64,000 nt of DNA, from the NCBI RefSeq assembly GCF_000002985.6, contig NC_003279.8, positions 11,656,001-11,720,000 on the forward strand. Reading direction: 5' to 3'. Source of the stretch: Caenorhabditis elegans (taxonomy: Eukaryota > Nematoda > Chromadorea > Rhabditida > Rhabditidae). A program made the translations under genes and the position numbers. The notes beneath the pieces are model-generated. The model searched no databases. It was not told the DNA's origin and saw nothing but the letters and a program-made list of their open reading frames with translations. Of the stretch, positions 57,425 to 64,000 are shown in pieces; positions within the stretch are counted from its first letter, which is position 1, and each line of letters opens with the position of its first letter.

Positions 57425-58110
57425 TTTAATTGACAAAAATAACTAAAAGCTGCTTTTTAAAAGCTTCAAAAGTACCGTAAAATCATATGAAGCGCTTCTT
57501 TTTTTTCATCAACTGTTCAGCATAGTCAAAAATACCAGAAAATGCCAATAAAAGTATATCAGCTTGTACGGAAGTATTTTTTTTTAATTGATAAAAATAT
57601 ATAAAAGCTGATTTTTTGAAACTTCGAAAAGTACGATAAAATCATATGAAGTGCTTTTTTTTTCTTTCATAAAACTGTTAAGTATTGCCGAATATACCAG
57701 AAAATACCAAACTAAGTAGGCTAGCTTGTACGGAAGTAATTTTTTTTTAAATTGATAAAAATATATAAAAGCTGATTTTTTCAAAAATTCAAAAGTATGG
57801 GAAAATCATATGGAGTCATTCTTTTTTATTTCATAAAATTCTTCAGCATAGTCAAAAATACCAGAAAATGCCGATCAAAGTATATTAGCTTGTACGGAAG
57901 TAATTTTTTAAAATTGATAAAAATATATAAAAGCTGATTTTTTGAAACTTCGAAAAGTACGATAAAATCATATGAAGTGCTTTTTTTTCTTTCATAAAAC
58001 TGTTAAGTATTGCCGAATATACCAGAAAATACCAAACTAAGTAGGCTAGCTTGTGCGGAAGTATTTTTTTTAATTGACAGTATCCAAAAGCTGATTTTTT
58101 TTTAATTCAA
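57425..58110. repeat. 162-base tandem repeat, about four copies
   Basis: The phrase AGCTTGTACGGAAGTA occurs at 57561, 57723, 57887 and (as AGCTTGTGCGG) 58048, a period of 161-164 bases. Each unit also has TTGATAAAAATATATAAAAGC, ATCATATGAAG and ACCAGAAAAT. Confidence 0.93.
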
Positions 58111-58955
58111 AATGACGGAAAAATCTTCATTTTCATCTCATTTTTTAAGTTTATGCCTTCAAACATTAACTGTGTTCAAATTTTTAAAAAGTTTGAATTA
58201 ATTTTTTGCCAATATTTCGATAATTTTTCAAAGCTACCGACATCCGCTGTGCAGACAGTAATCTCTACCTTCCATCTCTGTTCCGAAATATTCCGAAATT
58301 CCGAAATGATACAATTTTTTACAATTTTTAATTTAATGTTCTTTTGGTATATCTTTATTGGATTTATGAAGAAAATAATGCAACAAATTTTTTTAAAAAC
58401 TTTAAATTTGAATTACAGCCAGAATAAAAAGTTGAATAAGGTATTATTATAGAATAGATAAAATTTTGGAATTCTTGCCAAAATAGTCTAAAACAAAAAA
58501 TTTGGAGAAGAAACTCTATTGAATTGGACATTCATGAAACTAATGCCCGAATTTTCAGCTCAGAATATTATTAAATTATTTGACATCTCCCAGAAGGAGT
58601 ATTTAATTAAATTTTCACAAATAAAACACCAATCATCATTTACTATATATAAAGCGCTTATTCCGTTTGTCCATAGTTTGTAGTCTATGTAGTCTTTGTA
58701 GTCTGTGACGTTTTGGCTTCTGGAGAGAAAGTGAGTTGGGCTTAGTGTAGGGATATAGTCGGGGTACTGTAGTGGTACAATAGTGGTACGGTAGGAGTAC
58801 TGTAGGATTACGGTAGCTTCAGAAAAATTAGTTTTCAGCTCCAGAAGTCGGGGGCCGCGCCGGAGGTGCGGACCACGGCTGGTTTACATATATAACATAA
58901 TTGATTTCACAACCCCGTATATAATTTAATATTTAATTTAATACAGAATAGTATA
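58111..58955. other. Spacer after the right acyltransferase copy
   Basis: AT-rich to 58630. Then 58680-58720 has TAGTCT repeats and 58755-58820 has GGTACTGTAG/GTGGTACAATAG units, followed by a GC-richer patch (58845-58880, GGGGGCCGCGCCGGAGG). No gene seen. Confidence 0.5.
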
Positions 58956-61616
58956 TTAAAATTTCGAACAAAGGTCCGTCCAAATGTGTCGAACTTTTTC
59001 CAGTCCATGTGGTGACAAGTGTAATCCAGAGGTGAAGTATTCGAATCCTCTGTCATCAAATAATTTGTAGGTGTCAGTGGCATTGTTATAGAATTCAAGC
59101 TTGTAGTCCACCAGAGCACACCGCCCATTACATTCTGTCACTAGTTCCGCATATCTTTTCCGGGCCATTTCGTAGGTCGCCTGTTTGTACGGCTTGCCTA
59201 CCTCATCACCCAAGCGCCTCTGAAACGGTTAATATAATTTTATATGTGTGAAGCTCAACAAGTATCTTGAATTGATTGGGTCTTACCTCAACTTCAACAG
59301 GATTTACCCCTTCTTTTAGCCATTTTCCAATATTCTCTGTCTGATTTAAATCGTGTGCTGGCAAGGCATTCAGAATGTAAACCATGTACTTGGTACTTGA
59401 TAGAAATGCAAGAAGCTGAGATTTCATAGATTGATAGATCGGATCATCACTCAATTTTGTCACATTTGTTGGTATCGGATCACCGATAGATATATACCTG
59501 AAAATGAAAACTTAGTTCCTATCAGGAGACTTCTGGTTACCTTGAGATTATAAATAAGTAATCAGGTTTTTCTTTTTCGACACGAATTCAGTAATTATGG
59601 TAGTCTCTTATGCATCCTCCCCGGTGTTCAGTAGGATAAATCATTTCACAAGCTGAAACAAGTTCTGAGAACAATACTTTACATTATTAGCTTACTTGGG
59701 TATGATCCCTGTATGATAGTGTTTGCTTTATAACCACATTCTTGATGAAACATGGTGCCATGATTTGCTGACCAACTATTTCCAATGATCATTAACTTGT
59801 ACTTTGAGGTTGCATTTAGACCCTGAAAAAGATAGATCAAGGGCTTATTCTGCTCAGAATTTGGCTCTAGAATATTGCTCAAGTTTGTTAAATTGGATCA
59901 GAAGTTGGCTAAACTTGGGCAAATCGTCGGCAAAGCTTGGATTCAGGCTAAAAATTTTCATAATTTTGGGCCAAACTTGGGTCAGAAGCTAGAGTCAAAA
60001 GCCGAGTGTATACCTGATGACTGCACCATGCAAGTGGGCCTGGAGTTTCATACTTGCAGTACGGTACATTTAAGTGTTCAATATCATGAATGTTCCAGTC
60101 ATTATTCAGTCGAATTGCGTCGTCAATATTGCTATCGTCGGTGACTTTATCCAATGACTTTGGATTGAAAAGCTTATCATATTTGATAAGAAGAATGTTT
60201 AGGAAGAATAGTATAATAACAAGCAGGGAAAGGTTTGTAGAAGTCAACGTGAGGTACCACTTTTCAAAAGTTTCAAAAACAAGAACAGCGAGAAGAATCG
60301 AGCTGATTAATGCGACTATTAGCACTGAAAGATATTAAGACTTGTTTTTTCCAAGTGACGTCATCTCAACTCACATGACATATTGTCTTTATAAGTAAGC
60401 TTCCAGTAGGCATAAATAGGCCAATGAATTAGATAAAGTGAATATGAGATATCTCCAATGTAGGTTAACACTCTATTCGACAGAACTGCATTATCTTCAG
60501 ATATAAGCATTAAACATCCCGTACCTATTGTGATTAGTGGTCTGAAATTGTTGCTACATAGAAAGTGCAATTGGCAGAGTATACCTTATAATTAAAGCAT
60601 CCAATGGAATAGGAAATGAAATTATGAGCAAAAGAACTATTATAAGTAAATATGCAATTACAGCTGTTAAATCCCAAAAGCTTGAAATTGCATTGGTTTC
60701 CATATCTATGCAGTCATCTTCAGTGAGCAAGCTCTTGATTTCCTCAGACTCGTTTGAAAGAAGCTCCTCATATATTAATGTACTCTGTTGCTTTGAATAT
60801 TCAAGGAGATGCACGATAATTCCTGAAAACTATATGTGAATTCTTTTGGAAAAACCAACTTAGTACCTATTAAAAACTGCCATTTCCTTGCAAAAACACT
60901 GTTGAAAGCTGCCGATTGAGGCGATGAGAAGAAAAATGAAAATGAGACAATTCCTGGAATTTAGCTTTGTTACAATAGGTATAAAGTTGTATACCAACCT
61001 ATAAATGCGTAGTACTTAATTTCAAATTTCGATGGAAGTTTGGCTGCTAGCAGGAAAATGAAAGGAATTAGGATATAAAATTGAATTTCCACAGACAGAG
61101 ACCAGGTATGAGTGAATATGTCTAGGGCTTTGGTCAGCTGGAATTATCGGATGTATCTATAAAATTGGAGTTCCATACCATCATAAAATAATCCTGAACT
61201 TCAGTTTTTGGAGTATTTGACACAAAAAATAAAGCCCTCAATGCAGATTCTTGATTTGTTTCGACTAGGATTTCGGGGAAAAATGAATAGAGACAAATCA
61301 TGGAGCAACAAATGACAAGTAGGTAAAGTGGTAGAATTCTTTTAAATCTTTTGGTATAGAATAGAGTGATTAAAGTCATTGGTGGCTCCTTCTCAGCTCT
61401 CTTTAAAAGCATACACATCAGAAATCCAGATAGTACAAAAAATCTGAAAAGTAACTAGTTGGAAGTGTGAAAAAGTTGGAAGACCTACTGATCAACACCA
61501 AGATATCCATTTGGAAATAAGTCAGGGTAAAAATGGAAACCGAGAACTGCAATTATAGCAAGACCACGAATGCCTTGTAGGTCTAGTCTTTTTGGTTTTA
61601 TTGGCAAGGAATTCAT
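58956..61616 (-). pseudogene. Acyltransferase-3/SGNH gene with in-frame stop (right copy)
   Basis: Full eleven-exon plan, read downward: 61616-61489, 61443-61179, 61137-60999, 60953-60867, 60822-60585, 60541-60375, 60324-60014, 59822-59696, 59652-59541, 59497-59287 and 59219-58956. Splice sites and phases are all good, but exon 9 has an in-frame TGA (59590-59588), where the paralogues read through; exon 9 of all three copies is 112 bases long. If translated it would end inside the SGNH domain after GNSWSANHG. The frame continues cleanly to the HLSPHG tail and TAA. So it is either a young pseudogene or a truncated membrane acyltransferase. TTTTCAG touches the ATG. Confidence 0.88.
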
Positions 61617-61619
61617 CTG

Positions 61620-62155
61620 AAAATTAAATTTTTAGTAGTTCAAAAGACCAATTGTCTAACAATAAGTAAGGCTTCAGAAATTTCAATTTTTCAAGCCAAA
61701 AATTGTTTTTAGTAGCTGTAGCCATGAACGCCAACAATAATAGCCTCATAATATGCAGATTCTAAAGCAATAACCTTAATAGGCCTGCAAAACGGATGTT
61801 TTCCCTCACCTAGATTATATCTGCAAAATATACCAGTGGGCGGAAAGGGAAAGGAAAGGAGAACATATGAAAAGGTAGGTAAAAAAAAGCGAGGGTTCGG
61901 AGAATCAAAAATTGAAATTCATAGAAAATTTGAGATGTTTCGATGGTTTTAATAGATTGTATTTTATTCCCTTTTTTCTATTTTTGCTGCAAAATTGCCG
62001 AAATTGTCTAATTTGCCAAGTTTCATACCTAATTATATTTTGGAAATGTTTTGTGATTTTCTAACAGAAAACGTTCAATCATTTTGGGCTTGAAAAAAGA
62101 AAATTGTTTAGTAGAATGCATGTTTTGGATCTTAAATCTACAAAAAGTATCAATT
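61620..62155. other. Intergenic, no gene seen
   Basis: Mixed AT-rich sequence with a GGAAAGGGAAAGGAAAGGAG purine patch (about 61843-61862). It lies upstream of the right acyltransferase copy and should include its promoter. Confidence 0.4.
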
Positions 62156-62712
62156 TCATATTTCCGGCAATTCTGATTTCTGGCAACCGGCAATTTCCGG
62201 CAACCGACATCTGCCGGTTTTTGAATTTTTTGGCAATTGGCAATTCCGGCAATTGCTGGTTTTGGAAATTTTCGGCAATTGGGAATTCCGGCAACCTGCG
62301 ATTCCGGTAACCGGCAATTCCGGCAATTGCTGGCTTTGGAAATTTTCGGCAACCGGCAGTTCTGGCAATCGAATCGCCGGATTTTGAAATGTTTGGCAAT
62401 TGCTGGTTTTGGAAATTTTCGGCAATTGGCAATTCCGGTAACCTGCAATTCCGGCAACCTGCAATTCCGGCAACCAAAAATTCCGGCAACCGGTAAATCC
62501 GGAAACCTGCAATTCCGGTAACCGGCGATTTCGGTAACCGGCAATTCCGGCAATTCCGGCAATTCCGGCAACCGGCAATTCCGGCAACCGGCAATTCCGG
62601 CAATCTACAATTCCGGCAACCGGTAAATCAGGCAACCGGCAATTCCGGCAACCTGCGATTTCGGCAATTGCCGGTTTTGGAAATTTCCGGCAATTCCGGC
62701 ATTTGCTGGATG
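62156..62712. repeat. TTCCGGCAACCGGCAA minisatellite
   Basis: About 45 units of 12 bases (CCGGCAATT, CCGGCAACC) with longer blocks containing TTTTGGAAATTTTCGGCAATT. Long minus frames (Pro/Glu/Leu/Cys/Arg) and + frames across it are artefacts. The family also appears in a small patch at 2624-2692. Confidence 0.92.
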
Positions 62713-62910
62713 TTTCTTGTATCATTACCATTTTTTCTATGTCTGTGCCACTTCCCTAGAAACATCGTTCCTGGGAAGTGCCATAAACCCGACAGCTGGT
62801 GAACTTCATAGATAGGAAGGGGCCTGAGAGAACCTGCAAAGACATACTGATCGATAATTCAGTCCCCTTTGTGTTCTCTGAGATAATCCATTACTCCTCC
62901 ATTCGTCAAC

Positions 62911-63790
62911 ATGGCCCCCTTCAATCTTCTCCGTCTTCCAACCCTCATCATTAGTGAAGTGATCAGATCAATGAATGCTCTGGAATTGTAAGTTTCCTTT
63001 TTTGTTCGGATTGAAAAATTGAAAAATTTCAGAGTTGGCCTCTCGGAAACATCCAAAAAATCGCAGATACTCGTTAAAACTCTCTTAAAGAATTCCCAAT
63101 TTCACATGAGAATTTGTGAGCACCCTGCAGCCATTGCAGTGTGCATAAATTCCAAAACATCTCAGTCGAGATTCGAATTGAGGCACAACCTTGATCTAGC
63201 ATTTCTCAGAATAAAGTTTTTCCTAGACATTTTCAATGTGACAACAGCTGGACTGTTGTTCTGTAACCCAACGGAGAAGAGTATCCGAGACACTTTAAGC
63301 CTCCTTGTCCCAATTAACCCAAAGTTTATCAGCTTATCGATTTCTGAAATGGAATCCATGTCTGAAAGTTTATTCGAGTACTTGTTAAGTATCAAGGCCT
63401 GTCGGTTCATTGTTAAATTGAATAGTTTTCACGAATTAACACCAAGCAATTCAAATTTGCTTCTAGATTGTGTTTATGTGAAGCTAAGAAATCTAGCTTT
63501 CCCAGATCAGAAAATGATTGAAGTACTCAAAACCTGGAAACTAGGATGTAATCTCAAGTCGCTGGAAATGTTTAGTTCAGATTATACATGCGATTTCAAT
63601 GAACTTGTGAAAGGATTGGATACACAAATGTAAGTTGTTTTGTTTCAAATAAGAAAAATGAACCAACTCCCTCGTTTTTTACAGAATTGATGCTGATTCT
63701 GAACTTAAGTGTCAAATCGAGCAAGCTAATGGAAGGATTGGACTTTTGACTTTTGAAATATGGGGACACCTTCACTTGAAAGTTATTTAA
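62911..63790 (+). CDS. F-box-type protein, likely FBXB-like
   Basis: Exons 62911-62987, 63033-63629 and 63685-63790; 780 bases, 259 residues, all junctions in frame. The N-terminus (FNLLRLPTLIISEVIRSMN, followed by LSETSKKSQILVKTL) is a worm F-box pattern: LRLP, a short helix, then a Ser/Lys-rich segment. The rest resembles the F-box-associated domains of the expanded FBXA/FBXB families, with Leu-rich segments but no catalytic motif. Such proteins act as substrate adaptors of SCF ubiquitin ligases (family knowledge). The short second domain and lack of a tail suggest a small family member. No obvious break. Confidence 0.75.
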
Positions 63791-63901
63791 TTGTTGTTAT
63801 AATTATTTAATCTTGCATTTAATTAAACAAAGAATATGTGTATACCAACAATACTTTTTTCGTAGCCTTATCACTATTACTTATAAAGATCCGAATCAAA
63901 A

Positions 63902-64000
63902 TCAAATTAATTGGCTCAACAGAATACCAATAAGAATCACAACAAGTTCAATAATTCCGATCCTATGTCCGACTCCATCCAAGAAATCCATACTAACCAC
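63902..64000 (-). CDS. C-terminal end of a minus-strand gene (partial)
   Basis: An open minus frame enters from the right edge and ends at TGA (63904-63902). The visible 32 residues have a charged stretch and then a hydrophobic tail (ELVVILIGILLSQLI), suiting a C-terminal membrane segment. Family not recognised. It converges with the F-box gene, 111 bases apart. Confidence 0.4.
   Translation of the reverse strand: MVSMDFLDGVGHRIGIIELVVILIGILLSQLI

Noticed and set aside
57242-57433. A 63-codon + frame as a gene
   Set aside because: No recognised domain, no splice partner and short length; not enough to call.
62029-62731. Three minus frames of about 170-190 codons
   Set aside because: Produced by the CCGGCAA minisatellite, with all three frames open.

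Overview
The window is nematode nuclear DNA, almost certainly Caenorhabditis elegans or a very close relative. It is AT-rich with short introns that begin GT and end in TTTCAG-type acceptors. Its 6-base TCAGGC/TTAGGC array is built on the nematode telomere unit, and splice acceptors sit at or just before several start codons, as expected for trans-splicing. The gene families are worm-type: a KPC-1-like furin, the three-granulin progranulin, serpentine chemoreceptors, OAC-type acyltransferases and an F-box gene. From memory the kpc-1 and pgrn-1 neighbourhoods lie on the right arm of C. elegans chromosome I; I could not check this.

Region 1 (1-20044) has no coding gene I can support. It holds a telomere-like array, an 8-base GCATGTAG minisatellite, a GC-rich CCGCCCGCTAC minisatellite, long blocks of an AGGCCA/GGCCTAGAAA dispersed repeat, TTCTAGAA repeats and a 620-base polypyrimidine tract just before kpc-1. 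A few less AT-rich islands may be kpc-1 regulatory DNA.

Region 2 (20045-24632, + strand) is kpc-1: seven exons, 692 codons, an intact subtilisin-type convertase.

Region 3 (25074-37250) is a duplicated scramblase locus. Two intact five-exon scramblase genes lie on the minus strand, and both genes and their 5' flanks were copied together. Between them is a third scramblase copy split into two oppositely oriented pieces, each with a stop. A 1.15-kb inverted-repeat element, a 163-base triplication and a 184-base palindrome also lie here.

Region 4 (38661-45178) has a small secreted cysteine-rich peptide gene with a defensin-type CS-alpha-beta pattern (absent from any single long reading frame) and two divergent seven-exon serpentine receptors that are inverted copies of each other.

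Region 5 (45865-61616) has pgrn-1 (progranulin) on the + strand, converging on three tandem minus-strand acyltransferase-3/SGNH genes. The middle copy is intact (698 residues). The left copy has three frameshifts and the right copy one in-frame stop. Small inverted-repeat elements sit in the introns of the middle copy.

Region 6 (61620-64000) has a CCGGCAA minisatellite, a three-exon F-box-type gene and the tail of a minus-strand gene that runs off the end.

The strongest leads are the defensin-like gene, the broken-and-inverted scramblase copy, the decaying acyltransferase array whose copies all lack the usual SGNH aspartate, the GC splice donor in the intact copy, and the palindrome with its duplicated loop.
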